DNA of 64,000 bases from Aurantimonas aggregata. Lineage in GTDB: Bacteria; Pseudomonadota; Alphaproteobacteria; Rhizobiales; Rhizobiaceae. The notes beneath the pieces are model-generated. The model worked only from the letters and a program-made list of their open reading frames with translations, did not search any database and was not told the DNA's origin. This document shows positions 48,057 to 56,943 of the stretch, one piece after another. Position 1 is the stretch's first letter, and the number at the start of each line of letters is the position of its first letter. The translations under genes were made by a program, and so were the position numbers. The DNA is taken from assembly GCF_010500835.1 (NCBI RefSeq), contig NZ_JAAAMJ010000003.1, positions 248,001 to 312,000 of the forward strand, in the 5' to 3' direction.

Positions 48057-48240
48057 ATGCTGGCAGCGTGGGCTGACGGCAGTCTGGACGAAGCGCCTAT
48101 TCTCAACCTCTAAGAGGCCATCAAAGCAATCGGAGGAGTCGGCGATGACCCAGATGGCTGAGCCACATCGCACAGGCGTTCCGATTGCTGGAAGTCGACA
48201 GCGGCGCTTCCGGCCGCAGAGAAGTGGCTATGAGGAGGGA
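48057..48240 (+). pseudogene. Possible remnant of a small gene
   Basis: From the ATG at 48057 the frame reads LAAWADGSLDEAPILNL, a TAA stop, then EAIKAIGGVGDDPDG and TGA. The next frame continues WLSHIAQAFRLLEVDSGAS. A protein-like helical sequence thus spans ~60 codons but is broken by one nonsense codon and one apparent four-base deletion. I do not recognise the family. It may also be chance in GC-rich sequence. It fills the ~200 bp between mvaB and the binding-protein gene. Confidence 0.3.
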
Positions 48241-48248
48241 AGTGCGAG

Positions 48249-49262
48249 CTACTTCCCAGCCTTTGACTTGTCCATCTTCACGCTCGTGTCGAGGAAGCGC
48301 GTCGTGAACATCGTACCGATCTCAAAAGGCTCGTCGATGCTGATATATGTGGAGACGAGTTCGTAGTCGCTTTCGAGGCGCGCGCCGTCGATCCAGCCGA
48401 GAGCTTCGGTCGTGGTGAAGTCGTCGGTCATCAGCGACTTGATGCGCTCCCACTGGTCGCGCTGAACCTCAAGATCGAGCCCGGAGGCGCCCGCCATCAG
48501 TGCTTGGAGACAGGGATCGACGTCTTCCACACAGGCCGCGAAAGCGCGTTGGCTGACCTTTACGAAGGATGCAACGGCAACCTCATTCGCATCGAGGAAG
48601 TCACCGTTGACAACGATCGAATTGCCATACGGGTTCAGCCCGAGCTCCGACCAGGCGACGTAGCCGAGGTCATCGCCGAACTCGCGTAGCTTCAGGTCGT
48701 GCTCGTTGTAGAAGTCGCTGATGATCTCGACCGCGCCACTCTTGAGCGAGGGCATCTTGGCGGGAGGGGCGATGTTAACGAAGTTGACGGAGTCCGGCTC
48801 GATGCCGACGGCCTGCGCGAAGGCTGGCCACATCACCCGCGAGGCGTCGCCCGGCGGGTTGCCGATGCGGTTCTCAGGAAAATCCTTCGGCCCCTCGATG
48901 CCGGAGCTCTTCAGCCAGTAGAAACCCTGCGGTGTGTTGGCGTAGACGCTCATGAGGGCCACCAGATCCGCGCCCTTTCCCCGGGCGACCATCGCTGTCG
49001 CGAGATCGGAAACTCCGAACTCCGACGCCCCTACACCGACCTGCTGCGCTGAAGCCGCCGACCCGCGCCCGACCTCGATCGAGAGTTCGAGCCCCTCATC
49101 CGCATACCAGCCCTCCTGGAGAGCATAGTAGTAGGGAGCGTGGTCCGCTGTCGGTGTCCAGTTCAGGACGAGCGTCACCGCTTCCTGAGCACCCGCAGGA
49201 GCGCCGGCACAGGCAAAGCTTGCAACGACAGCGGTCGAAAGCAGGAATCGATTCACGGGCAT
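48249..49262 (-). CDS. NMT1/THI5-like ABC substrate-binding protein
   Basis: 337 aa. ATG at 49262 has AAGGAG upstream. Signal peptide residues 1-~26 end in APAGAQE. The mature protein is a type II periplasmic-binding fold of the NMT1/SsuA class: VTLVLNWTPTADHAPYYYALQ, read as LNWTPTADHAPYYYA, GWYADEGLELSIEVG and GASEFGVSDLATAMVARGKG. LNWxPxxDHxPxYxA is shared with thiamin-pyrimidine and riboflavin-type binding proteins. It is divergent from tetR and the permease operon, with the operator at 49356-49369 between, and most likely serves that transporter. Confidence 0.87.
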   Translation of the reverse strand: MPVNRFLLSTAVVASFACAGAPAGAQEAVTLVLNWTPTADHAPYYYALQEGWYADEGLELSIEVGRGSAASAQQVGVGASEFGVSDLATAMVARGKGADLVALMSVYANTPQGFYWLKSSGIEGPKDFPENRIGNPPGDASRVMWPAFAQAVGIEPDSVNFVNIAPPAKMPSLKSGAVEIISDFYNEHDLKLREFGDDLGYVAWSELGLNPYGNSIVVNGDFLDANEVAVASFVKVSQRAFAACVEDVDPCLQALMAGASGLDLEVQRDQWERIKSLMTDDFTTTEALGWIDGARLESDYELVSTYISIDEPFEIGTMFTTRFLDTSVKMDKSKAGK

Positions 49263-49355
49263 GTGGCGCTCCTTGTTGAGACCGGCCGCGTCGTTCGGTT
49301 GTCCGCCCGGTGGGGAAAGACTAACAACGGCTTTGAAGAACCGTCAAGAACCACT

Positions 49356-49369
49356 CAACTGGTTGGTTG
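49356..49369. promoter_or_regulatory. TetR operator, copy 1
   Basis: CAACTGGTTGGTTG lies four bp before the tetR ATG and ~95 bp before the divergent binding-protein start. It matches copy 2 (50038-50051) at 12 of 14 bases. A flanking AACCA-N6-TGGTT inverted repeat overlaps it. Confidence 0.65.
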
Positions 49370-49373
49370 GTAG

Positions 49374-50030
49374 ATGAGCTTGCAGGTGGGAGAACGCCCG
49401 ACACGTCAGCCCGGCGCGAAGCGCAATCCGGAGGCGACTCGGCGTGCGCTCCTCAAGGCCGCCCGCGCAGAGTTCGCGGCCAAGGGGCTGGCGGGCGCGC
49501 GGGTCGACGAGATCGCCGCCAGCGCTGGCGTCAACAAGCAGCTCGTCTATCACCACTTCGGCGATAAGGCCGGTCTCTACCTCAAGGTTCTCGAGGTGCT
49601 CTACGAGGAGATCCGGAAGCGCGAGCATGCGCTGGAACTCGAAGGGCTGGAGCCGGAGGCCGCCATCCGCAAGCTGGTCGAGGCCTCCTTCGACCACCTT
49701 GCAGACCACCCAGATTTCGTCGCGCTCTTGGCCGACGAGAACCGACACGGGGCCTCGCACATCAAGGGGTCGGAAAAGCTGACGGCGATGCACTCGCCCT
49801 TCGTGGCGCTGATCCGCGAGACGCTGCGCAAGGGCGAAACGGCCGGCGTCTTCCGACAGAACATCGACCCACTTCAACTTTACATCTCGATCGCCGGGCT
49901 CGCCTTCTTCTTCTTCTCCAACACACCCACGCTTTCCGCGATCTTCGACACCGATCTCTCTCTACCGAAGGCAATCGAGGCCCGTCGAGGCCACGTCGTG
50001 GATCTGGTGATGAGCGCTCTTCGCCCATGA
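49374..50030 (+). CDS. TetR-family regulator
   Basis: 218 aa. N-terminal HTH: RRALLKAARAEFAAKGLAGARVDEIAASAGVNKQLVYHHFGDK, with the recognition helix in VNKQLVYHHFG. The C-terminal part resembles the TetR_C_33/RutR-like group (HASHIKGSEKLTAMHSPFVAL, given as SEKLTAMHSPFVAL). RutR-like members often control pyrimidine or nitrogen transport genes. Its operator occurs at its own promoter and between its stop and the permease start, so it probably controls the binding protein, itself and the downstream operon. Confidence 0.88.
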   Translation: MSLQVGERPTRQPGAKRNPEATRRALLKAARAEFAAKGLAGARVDEIAASAGVNKQLVYHHFGDKAGLYLKVLEVLYEEIRKREHALELEGLEPEAAIRKLVEASFDHLADHPDFVALLADENRHGASHIKGSEKLTAMHSPFVALIRETLRKGETAGVFRQNIDPLQLYISIAGLAFFFFSNTPTLSAIFDTDLSLPKAIEARRGHVVDLVMSALRP

Positions 50031-50037
50031 CCAGTGT

Positions 50038-50051
50038 CAACTAGATGGTTG
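50038..50051. promoter_or_regulatory. TetR operator, copy 2
   Basis: CAACTAGATGGTTG, within the inverted repeat GTCAAC-N6-GTTGAC at 50036-50053, lies just after tetR and 83 bp before the permease ATG. Confidence 0.65.
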
Positions 50052-50133
50052 ACTAGCTCCCGATCCTCCCGCAAGCTCTGTCGAACTGATCGCCCGCCGA
50101 CGTTTCGGAGGGAGAGGCAGCGGAGCCTTCCAA

Positions 50134-50943
50134 ATGTCGGCTATCGATCTGGACAAACCGGCCGGTGACGCGCTCGCGGAGCGGCGCTCGAGCGACCTCA
50201 GGCAGGCCGGTATCATCGTCGCTGTGCACCTCGCCTTCCTCCTGGTCTGGCATCTCGCCTGCGAGTTCCTCGCGATCCCCACCTACATTCTTCCCTCCCC
50301 AGCAGAGACCTTCGCCACGCTTGCCTCGTCGCAATATAGCTGGGTGTCGAACTCCCTCGTCACGGCCGCAGAGATTTTCGGCGGCTACGGGCTCGGCCTT
50401 ATCGTGGGCGTGGCGCTGGCGGTTCTCTTCTCGTGGTCGCCGCTCCTGACCGTCGTTCTGATGCCGCTCTTCGTGACGCTGAACATGATCCCGAAGGTCG
50501 CGCTCGGGCCGCTGTTCATCGTTTGGTTCAGCTACGGTATCGTGCCGAACATCGTCATCGCCTTCTCGATCTGCTTCTTTCCGATCCTCCTCACCACGGT
50601 GCGCGGGCTTCGCGAGGTGGAGCCGGACCTTCTCGACCTCGTGAAGTCCTTGCGGGGCTCGCGCTGGCAGCTCTTCCGCAAGATCCAGCTTCCCGGCGCA
50701 TTGCCTTACGTCTTCTCCGGCATGAAGGTTGGCGCGATCCTCGCCGTCGCCGGAGCGACGGTCGGCGAGTTCATCGCTTCCGAACGTGGCCTCGGCTACC
50801 TGATGATCCAGGTCCAGGCCTCGCTCGATACCGCGGCCATGCTTATGGCCGTCATCCTTCTCACTTTGATCGGCGTCGCGCTTTACGGACTCGTCCTGCT
50901 TCTGGAGCGCCTCGTCGTCGTGCAGGACGAACGAATCTCATGA
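50134..50943 (+). CDS. NitT/TauT-type ABC transporter permease
   Basis: 269 aa with about six hydrophobic helices. The EAA-like coupling loop is DLVKSLRGSRWQLFRKIQLPGALPYVFSGM (core SLRGSRWQLFRKIQLPGALP at ~170). Other family marks are LPSPAETFATL and GEFIASERGLGYLM. Family members import nitrate, taurine, sulfonates, or pyrimidine precursors. The C-terminal ATGA overlaps the epimerase gene, so importer and enzymes are one operon. Confidence 0.9.
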   Translation: MSAIDLDKPAGDALAERRSSDLRQAGIIVAVHLAFLLVWHLACEFLAIPTYILPSPAETFATLASSQYSWVSNSLVTAAEIFGGYGLGLIVGVALAVLFSWSPLLTVVLMPLFVTLNMIPKVALGPLFIVWFSYGIVPNIVIAFSICFFPILLTTVRGLREVEPDLLDLVKSLRGSRWQLFRKIQLPGALPYVFSGMKVGAILAVAGATVGEFIASERGLGYLMIQVQASLDTAAMLMAVILLTLIGVALYGLVLLLERLVVVQDERIS

Positions 50944-51989
50944 GTCTAATCGAGCCGCTCGACGCAGCCAACCTTCCTGACCGGATCGACGATGTCGATC
51001 ATCTGGAGCGCCTGCTCTGCCAACCGACGGCAGACCTGATCGCAGATCTTCGGGCCATCGAAGGCGACATCATGGTGCTCGGAGTCGCCGGCAAGATGGG
51101 TCCGACCGTCGCCGGACTCGCCAAGGCGGCTGCTCCAGACCGGCGCGTCATCGGCGTTGCCCGCTTCAGCGAGCCGAAGAGCCGGGAGAAGCTTGAGGCG
51201 ATGGGCGTCGAGACGATCACCTGCGACCTCCTCGACGAAGCGGCGCTTCAGGCGCTGCCGAAAGCTCCGAATATCGTCTTCATGGCCGGCCGCAAGTTCG
51301 GAGCGTCGGGCGACCAGAGCCTGACCTGGGCGATGAACGTCCATGTTCCTGCGCTCGTCGCACAGGCGTTCCCGAGTGCTCGCATCGTCGCCTTCTCCAC
51401 CGGCTGCGTCTATCCGTTCGTCGACGTGACGAGCGGCGGCGCGAAGGAAGATTTGCCGATCGATCCGCCCGGTGAGTACGCGCAGTCCTGCGTCGGCAGG
51501 GAGCGCATGTTCGAGTATTTCTCCCGCAAGCTCGGAACGCCGGGTCGGCTGTTCCGGCTGAACTACGCGATCGACATGCGCTACGGTGTCCTTCACGACA
51601 TCGCCGCCAAGATCGTTGCCGGCAAGCCGGTCGACGTTGCAATGGGGCACGTCAATGTCATCTGGCAGGGTGACGCGGCTTCGCAGGCGCTTCGCCTCCT
51701 GCGGCATACCACTACCCCGACAACGCCGATCAACGTTTCCGGTCCGGAGACACTGGCGGTACGCGATTTGGCCGTCCGTCTCGGCGAGAAACTCCGTCGC
51801 GAGCCGATTATCACGGGAACCGAAGCCCAGAGCGCTTGGCTTGCGGACACGGCCGCCGCACAGGCGCTCTTCGGCGAGCCGCTCGTCGACGTTGAGCAGA
51901 TGATCGGCTGGACCGCCGACTGGATGGCCCGAGGCATGCCCAGCCTCGGTAAGCCGACAAAGTTCGAGGTTCGTGATGGACGCTATTGA
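50940..51989 (+). CDS. NAD-dependent epimerase/dehydratase-family protein
   Basis: 349 aa. After an unusual ~40-residue N-terminal extension, the Rossmann motif is IMVLGVAGKMGPTVAGLAKA (GVAGKMG at ~45-51). Active site: FSTGCVYPFVDV and a Tyr in GEYAQSCVGRERMFEY, where the canonical YxxxK reads YAQSCVGRE, so the catalytic Lys is not at its usual place. This deviation argues for an altered reaction. VDVEQMIGWTADWMARG closes the fold. It is co-translated with the permease and GNAT genes. Substrate unknown. Confidence 0.78.
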   Translation: MSLIEPLDAANLPDRIDDVDHLERLLCQPTADLIADLRAIEGDIMVLGVAGKMGPTVAGLAKAAAPDRRVIGVARFSEPKSREKLEAMGVETITCDLLDEAALQALPKAPNIVFMAGRKFGASGDQSLTWAMNVHVPALVAQAFPSARIVAFSTGCVYPFVDVTSGGAKEDLPIDPPGEYAQSCVGRERMFEYFSRKLGTPGRLFRLNYAIDMRYGVLHDIAAKIVAGKPVDVAMGHVNVIWQGDAASQALRLLRHTTTPTTPINVSGPETLAVRDLAVRLGEKLRREPIITGTEAQSAWLADTAAAQALFGEPLVDVEQMIGWTADWMARGMPSLGKPTKFEVRDGRY

Positions 51990-52815
51990 GACGACTGCCG
52001 GCGACCTTTCGGCGGGCGAGTCGACACGCGGCGTCGAGCTCTCGAGCGAGGCGCACTGGAACCAGACGCCCGAGGATTGGCGCCACTTTCTGGCACGCGG
52101 ACACGTTCTCTGCGAACGCGACGGCGGCGGCCGTGCGATCGCGACGGGCGGCCTAATGACCTATGGCGACGTCGCCTGGATCGGCCTTGTCCTCGTGACG
52201 CCGGCTTGGCGGCGGCGGGGTCTCGCAACCCGCCTGATGCGGCGCTGCATGGACCTTGCGGCCGAACAGGGCGCCCTCGCCGGCCTCGACGCGACACCCG
52301 ACGGAGCAAAGGTATACGAGGGGCTCGGCTTTCGGGCCATCGACCGCCTAACACGCTTCCGGCGCGCGGTCGATGAGTCGGCGGGTAGCGCCCCTGGCGA
52401 GGAATTGTTGACGCCCGACGCCGACGCGGTCGATCGCCTGTGCGCGCTCGACGCTGGCGCCTTCGGGGCCGATCGCTCGGCACTGCTCGCCGATATCGCT
52501 GCACGTCCTGGCGCTCGCCTCTATCGCGCCGACGACGCGGCCGCTCTCGTTAGACTGGGCCGCACCGCCCGGCACGTCGGGCCGCTCCATGCCGGAAGTG
52601 AGGAAGCCGCCACTCGGCTCCTCGCCCGCATCCTCGAAGAAGAGCGGGGACCGCTATTAATCGATTTCTTCGATCGCCATTCCACCATTGCCGCCTGGCT
52701 GGCGAAGCAGGGCTTCAGCGGCGAGCGGCCGTTCCTGCGCATGACCCTCGGCGGAGCGCTTCTTCCCGGCAGCCCGGACACTGCATTCGCCGCGGCCGGT
52801 CCGGAATATGGTTGA
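51976..52815 (+). CDS. Double GNAT acetyltransferase
   Basis: 279 aa from the ATG at 51976; a GTG one codon earlier is equally possible. Both overlap the end of the epimerase gene. The first GNAT domain (~25-120) has the acetyl-CoA loop in LVLVTPAWRRRGLATRLMRRCM and AKVYEGLGFRAIDRLTRF. The second, more diverged part (~135-275) matches the C-terminal Acetyltransf_18-like domain: LCALDAGAFGADRSALLADI and FLRMTLGG. The acceptor is unknown; position suggests it acts on an amine made by the pathway or protects the cell from it. Confidence 0.8.
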   Translation: MDAIETTAGDLSAGESTRGVELSSEAHWNQTPEDWRHFLARGHVLCERDGGGRAIATGGLMTYGDVAWIGLVLVTPAWRRRGLATRLMRRCMDLAAEQGALAGLDATPDGAKVYEGLGFRAIDRLTRFRRAVDESAGSAPGEELLTPDADAVDRLCALDAGAFGADRSALLADIAARPGARLYRADDAAALVRLGRTARHVGPLHAGSEEAATRLLARILEEERGPLLIDFFDRHSTIAAWLAKQGFSGERPFLRMTLGGALLPGSPDTAFAAAGPEYG

Positions 52816-52836
52816 GATCAAGGTCGGAGACCTCTC

Positions 52837-53898
52837 GTGACGCTGCATCGTTCCGAACTACCGTCTCCCGTCGCCCAGCGCCTTGCGCAGGGCACGGTGA
52901 TCCCCGCTCATCCGCTCGCACTCGACGCAACCTACAAACTCGACGAGCGCCGGCAGCGGGCGTTGACCCGCTACTATGTCGACGCCGGTGCCGGCGGCCT
53001 CGCGGTCGGCGTCCACACCACTCAATTCGCCATCCGTCAGGTCGGGCTCTACGAGCCTGTGCTTTCCCTCGCAGCACAGGCTGCCGCCGCGTGGACGGAG
53101 CGACCGCTCGTCATGATCGCCGGGCTTGCAGGCCCGACCGAAAGCGCGGTGGCGGAGGCACGGACCGCAGTGCGTCTCGGCTATCACGCAGGGCTCCTCA
53201 GTCTCTCGGCGCTGCGGGAGGCCAGCGAGGACGAGCTTGTCGAGCACTGCCGGGCGCTCGCGGGCGAGATCCCGCTGATCGGCTTCTATCTCCAGCCCTC
53301 GGTCGGCGGGCGCGTGCTCGGCGCGTCCTTCTGGAAACGCTTTGCCGAGATCGACAATGTTGTCGCTATCAAAACAGCGCCCTTCAACCGCTACCGCACG
53401 CTCGACGTGATCCGCGGCGTCGTGGCGGCCGGCGCAGCCGACCGCATCGCGCTCTACACCGGCAACGACGACCACATTGTGCTCGATCTAGCTCTGCCGT
53501 TCGACGTCCGCCACGAGGGTCGAACGCATCGCATCCGCTTCAAGGGCGGCCTCCTCGGTCACTGGTCGGTCTGGACCAAGGGGGCCGTCTCCCTCTTCAG
53601 CCAGGTGGAGGCCGCCGTCGCGTCTGGGGTCCTCGACGAGGATCTCCTCGCCCTCGATGCGCGGGTAACGGACTGCAACGCTGCATTCTTCGATGTCGCC
53701 AACGATTTCGCCGGCTGCATCGCCGGCTGCCACGAGGTGCTGCGCCGCCAAGGGCTTCTCGAAGGCATCTGGTGCCTCGATCCGACTGAGGCGCTGGGCA
53801 CCGGCCAAGCAGCGGAGATCGATCGCGTGCTCGCCGAGCATGCCGATCTCTCCGACGACGCCTTTGTCGCCGGGAATCTCTCGCGGTGGTTGGCATGA
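52837..53898 (+). CDS. Dihydrodipicolinate-synthase-family aldolase/lyase
   Basis: 353 aa from GTG (52837). Class I aldolase TIM barrel. The Schiff-base Lys is most likely Lys179 in NVVAIKTAPFNRYRT and the Tyr Tyr151 in LIGFYLQPSVGG, at the spacing seen in DHDPS/NAL enzymes. The usual GTTGE motif reads VHTTQFAIR instead, which suggests a substrate other than pyruvate plus aspartate semialdehyde. FKGGLLGHWSVWTKGAV is an insertion region near the C-terminus. Co-transcribed with the GNAT and ATPase genes. Confidence 0.82.
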   Translation: MTLHRSELPSPVAQRLAQGTVIPAHPLALDATYKLDERRQRALTRYYVDAGAGGLAVGVHTTQFAIRQVGLYEPVLSLAAQAAAAWTERPLVMIAGLAGPTESAVAEARTAVRLGYHAGLLSLSALREASEDELVEHCRALAGEIPLIGFYLQPSVGGRVLGASFWKRFAEIDNVVAIKTAPFNRYRTLDVIRGVVAAGAADRIALYTGNDDHIVLDLALPFDVRHEGRTHRIRFKGGLLGHWSVWTKGAVSLFSQVEAAVASGVLDEDLLALDARVTDCNAAFFDVANDFAGCIAGCHEVLRRQGLLEGIWCLDPTEALGTGQAAEIDRVLAEHADLSDDAFVAGNLSRWLA

Positions 53899-54680
53899 GC
53901 GTAGAGCCCTTCATCCACCTTCAAAACGTGCGAAAGATCTACCGCACCGCGGGCCGCGAGTTCCTCGCCGTCTCGGACGTCACGCTCGATGTCGCGGAGG
54001 GCGAGATGGTCTCGCTCGTCGGCCCCTCCGGCTGCGGCAAGACGACGGTCCTGAAGATCCTCGCTGGTCTCCACGACGCGGATGGCGGCACCGTTTCGAT
54101 CGGCTCAGCGTCGAGCCCGTTCGAGCCAGGCCGGGATGTCGGCATGGTGTTCCAGCAGGCGCTGCTCTTGAAGTGGCGCACCGTCCTCGACAACGTGCTC
54201 CTGCCCGCAGAGATCATCGGTCTGCCGATGAAGGCTGCCCGCGAGCGGGCGCGCGACCTCCTGGAGATGGTCGGCCTCGGCCGGTTCGGAGACAAGTACC
54301 CGCACCAGCTTTCGGGCGGCATGCAGCAACGCGCCGCGATAGCGCGGGCCCTCGTCCATGATCCAAAGCTAATCCTAATGGACGAGCCCTTCGGCGCGCT
54401 TGACGCCCTGACGCGCGAGCAGATGAACCTCGAGATGCTGCGGATTTGGAGCAGGAGTCGCAAGACGATCGTCTTCGTCACCCATTCGATCCAGGAGGCG
54501 GTGTTCCTCGGCACGCGATGCGCGGTCCTGACCGCGGGCCCTGCGCGGATGGCCGATACCTTCGCGATCGAGCTCGATGGTCCGCGTAACATCGGCATCA
54601 AGACTTCGCCAGCGTTCGGTTCCTACACTAGCCGCATCTACGAGCAGCTCGGCTTTCGGGAGACGTCACCGGCTGGCTGA
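53895..54680 (+). CDS. NitT/TauT-type ABC transporter ATPase
   Basis: 261 aa. Walker A GPSGCGKTT at ~43, Q-loop in GMVFQQALLLKWRTVLDN, signature LSGGMQQRAAIARAL, Walker B LILMDEPFGALDALTRE and switch His in VFVTHSIQEAV. Start ATG overlaps the aldolase stop (ATGA). With the permease and NMT1-like binding protein it completes an importer split around the enzymes. Confidence 0.92.
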   Translation: MSVEPFIHLQNVRKIYRTAGREFLAVSDVTLDVAEGEMVSLVGPSGCGKTTVLKILAGLHDADGGTVSIGSASSPFEPGRDVGMVFQQALLLKWRTVLDNVLLPAEIIGLPMKAARERARDLLEMVGLGRFGDKYPHQLSGGMQQRAAIARALVHDPKLILMDEPFGALDALTREQMNLEMLRIWSRSRKTIVFVTHSIQEAVFLGTRCAVLTAGPARMADTFAIELDGPRNIGIKTSPAFGSYTSRIYEQLGFRETSPAG

Positions 54681-55144
54681 ATAAACGACCGTTTACAGGA
54701 ACGCTCGCCGCACTGTTGATCGACTGACATGGGCGCCATGTAGATCAACGGATTTCGGCAGGACAGGGCCGACTGCCGACAGCCAGCCTTCGGGCACCTC
54801 CCGTTGAAAGCTGCCATTTGGCTCCGGACCCTCGTCGATTAAAGGGACCGTCGCTTCGGTCCTTCAGAGCACACATTGGAGTTTAAAGAATATTTGCCCG
54901 CGCTCGAAGAGCGCTTTTTAGATTATGTACCTTGGTGGTGAATGCCTCCCGGATTAAAAAGTAGATCTGAAGTATAGGCACCATCGATGGGGCGTGAATT
55001 TAATCATCTGCAAGTACTCGTAGCTGAACGTTGGCAGAATCAAATGAGCGGTTGATCTTATTCACGGTCGCGAGGATGAATCCGTTTGAGCTTGCCGCCT
55101 GACAAATCGGTTTGATGCCGCTGGATCGAGGCGCGTGATTCCGA
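54681..55144 (+). other. Non-coding gap with two hairpins
   Basis: 464 bp with lower GC and no convincing gene. The hairpin GGACCG-N6-CGGTCC at 54845-54862 lies in mid-gap. A strong rho-independent terminator follows at 54900-54919: GCGCTC-GAA-GAGCGC then TTTTT. Both could end the plus-strand transport operon. The rest shows no feature I recognise. Confidence 0.6.
54900..54919 (+). terminator. Rho-independent terminator
   Basis: A 6-bp perfect stem GCGCTC/GAGCGC with a GAA loop, followed by TTTTT. It lies ~220 bp after the ATPase stop. Confidence 0.75.
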
Positions 55145-56065
55145 CTATCGCTGCCGTACCCGCAGCCCCTCCTCCAGCGTGTCGAACGCCTTCTGGAAGA
55201 CGTTCTCATGCACGGTCGGGATCAGTGTCAGATCGTCCTGCGGCGAGGCCGTCCAGTCCGCCGTCCAGACGGCAAAGGTCTGGCCGCTGTGGGTCACGGG
55301 ATAGAGCCGCGCCCCCGCATGGTAGTTCAGCCAGGGCATTGGGCTCTTCAAAATGCGATAGCGGAAGGCGTGCTCGGTGTCGGAAAGATAGGTGAGCTGC
55401 TCCCAGAGCGCGCCTTCGCCGAACAGGAAGTCGCGGACGCCGGAGATCTTGTCCGGGCGCGCGCTGTTTAGCATGTGCATCTGGGTGATGTCATCGTGCC
55501 ACCCGCCCATGCCGGCGAAATCGCGCATCGTCGCCCAGACGGTTTGGATCGGGGCTGAGATGACGCTCGAGGTGAACACCTTGGCCGGGCGCAGGCCTTG
55601 CCAGCGTTCTACATCGGCCGGCAGGGCCATCCCGGCGACCTTGCCGGACAGCGCTTTGAGTCCTGCGGCGAAGACCCCGTCGGAAACGATGCTGACATAT
55701 TTGCCCTCGTCACCGGGCTGCTCGTCGAATTCCGCCCACCATCGCACGAACGTACGGTCCGACTTCGTCTGGGGGATAAGTTCCATCCCGGCGAGATAGT
55801 TCGCGACGGGAAAGGCCGGCGTCTCGAAATTGTAGGTGAAGCAATAGCGGCTGTCGTCCAGCGACAGGAGGCGCTCCCGCACCGCCGTCCCGTCGGCGAG
55901 AAGGAACGAGCGGACGCATCCCACAACATCTGCATCGAGCCCGTCCTCGATCTCGCTTCGCGTGATGGCCGGGTTCCAATCCGGCAGCCCGTTGAAGTTG
56001 CGCACGACGCTCCAGACCGCCTCGACCGGCGCGTCGACGATGGTGCTGGCGAAAGCCTTGGCCAT
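55145..56065 (-). CDS. Tandem SRPBCC (START-like) domain protein
   Basis: 306 aa. It contains two copies of a polyketide-cyclase/START-like fold. FASTIVDAPVEAVWSVVRNF opens the first (~4) and FTSSVISAPIQTVWATMRDF the second (~163); both are followed by a G-x-x-x-W motif (LPDWNPAI, MGGWHDDI) and a later LLSLDDSRY or YLSDTEHAFRY strand. The duplicates are internal homologues. Such proteins bind hydrophobic ligands or catalyse simple cyclisation/aromatase reactions. Start at 56065 is preceded by AGGGAG. It is last in the Liv-Tm-1 operon, 11 bp after the PEP-hydrolase gene. Confidence 0.8.
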   Translation of the reverse strand: MAKAFASTIVDAPVEAVWSVVRNFNGLPDWNPAITRSEIEDGLDADVVGCVRSFLLADGTAVRERLLSLDDSRYCFTYNFETPAFPVANYLAGMELIPQTKSDRTFVRWWAEFDEQPGDEGKYVSIVSDGVFAAGLKALSGKVAGMALPADVERWQGLRPAKVFTSSVISAPIQTVWATMRDFAGMGGWHDDITQMHMLNSARPDKISGVRDFLFGEGALWEQLTYLSDTEHAFRYRILKSPMPWLNYHAGARLYPVTHSGQTFAVWTADWTASPQDDLTLIPTVHENVFQKAFDTLEEGLRVRQR

Positions 56066-56076
56066 GGAATCTCCCT

Positions 56077-56943
56077 TTAGAAGGTCAGCTGCTTGAAGCG
56101 CTTCGTCTGGTCTATCAGCGCCGTCTCGGTTGGCAGCCGCTCCATCGAGCTGGCGCCGTAGAAGCCGTTGCAGGCCTTCGTGTTGCGCAGGACGTATTCG
56201 GCATCTTCCGGATTGGCGATCGGCCCGCCATGGCAGAGGATCAGGATGTCCTTGCGCACCGCCCGGGCGGCCGCCCCCCATGCGTCAATGTCCCCAATGC
56301 AGTCGTCCAGCGTGCGGGCGGTTTCCGCGCCGATGGCGCCTCCGGTCGTCAGACCCATGTGGGCGACCAGGATGTCGGCGCCGGCCTCGGCCATCGCCAC
56401 CGCCTCGTCGGATGAGAACACGTAGGGCGTCGTTAGCATGTCCTTCTCTGCAGCCAGCCGGATCATGTCGACCTCCAGGCCGAAGCTCATGCCGGTTTCT
56501 TCGAGGTTCTGCCGGAACACCCCGTCGATCAGGCCCACCGTTGGGAAGTTCTGCACGCCGGCAAAGCCGAGCGCCTTCAGCTGGTCGAGATGGTAGTCCA
56601 TGATCACGAACGGGTCGGTGCCGTTGACGCCCGCCAGAACCGGTGTTTGCCGGACGACGGGGAGCACCTCACGCGCCATGTCGAGGACGATCTCATTGGC
56701 GTTACCGTAGGCGAGGACACCGGCCAGCGAGCCGCGCCCCGCCATGCGGTAGCGGCCGGAATTGTAGATGACGATCAGGTCGATGCCGCCGGCTTCCTCG
56801 CATTTGGCCGACAGCCCGGTGCCAGCGCCGCCGCCGATGATGGGGATGCGGCGAGCTGCCATGTCCTGGAACTTTGCCAGAAGTTCGCTGCGGGTGGGGC
56901 GTCCGGCGCGCCCGCCTGCTCTGATGGAAGCTGCTTCGTTCAT
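56077..56943 (-). CDS. PEP-hydrolase-family TIM-barrel protein
   Basis: 288 aa. Diagnostic segments: [22 protein letters not shown], read as [47 protein letters not shown] and [12 protein letters not shown]. It belongs to the phosphoenolpyruvate mutase/hydrolase superfamily branch (PEP_hydrolase, PF09370-like). The gene start overlaps the Tm-1-like gene stop (ATGA), so the two proteins are made together. In plants homologous domains are fused in the Tm-1 virus-resistance protein. The enzymatic reaction in bacteria is not established. Confidence 0.85.
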   Translation of the reverse strand: MNEAASIRAGGRAGRPTRSELLAKFQDMAARRIPIIGGGAGTGLSAKCEEAGGIDLIVIYNSGRYRMAGRGSLAGVLAYGNANEIVLDMAREVLPVVRQTPVLAGVNGTDPFVIMDYHLDQLKALGFAGVQNFPTVGLIDGVFRQNLEETGMSFGLEVDMIRLAAEKDMLTTPYVFSSDEAVAMAEAGADILVAHMGLTTGGAIGAETARTLDDCIGDIDAWGAAARAVRKDILILCHGGPIANPEDAEYVLRNTKACNGFYGASSMERLPTETALIDQTKRFKQLTF

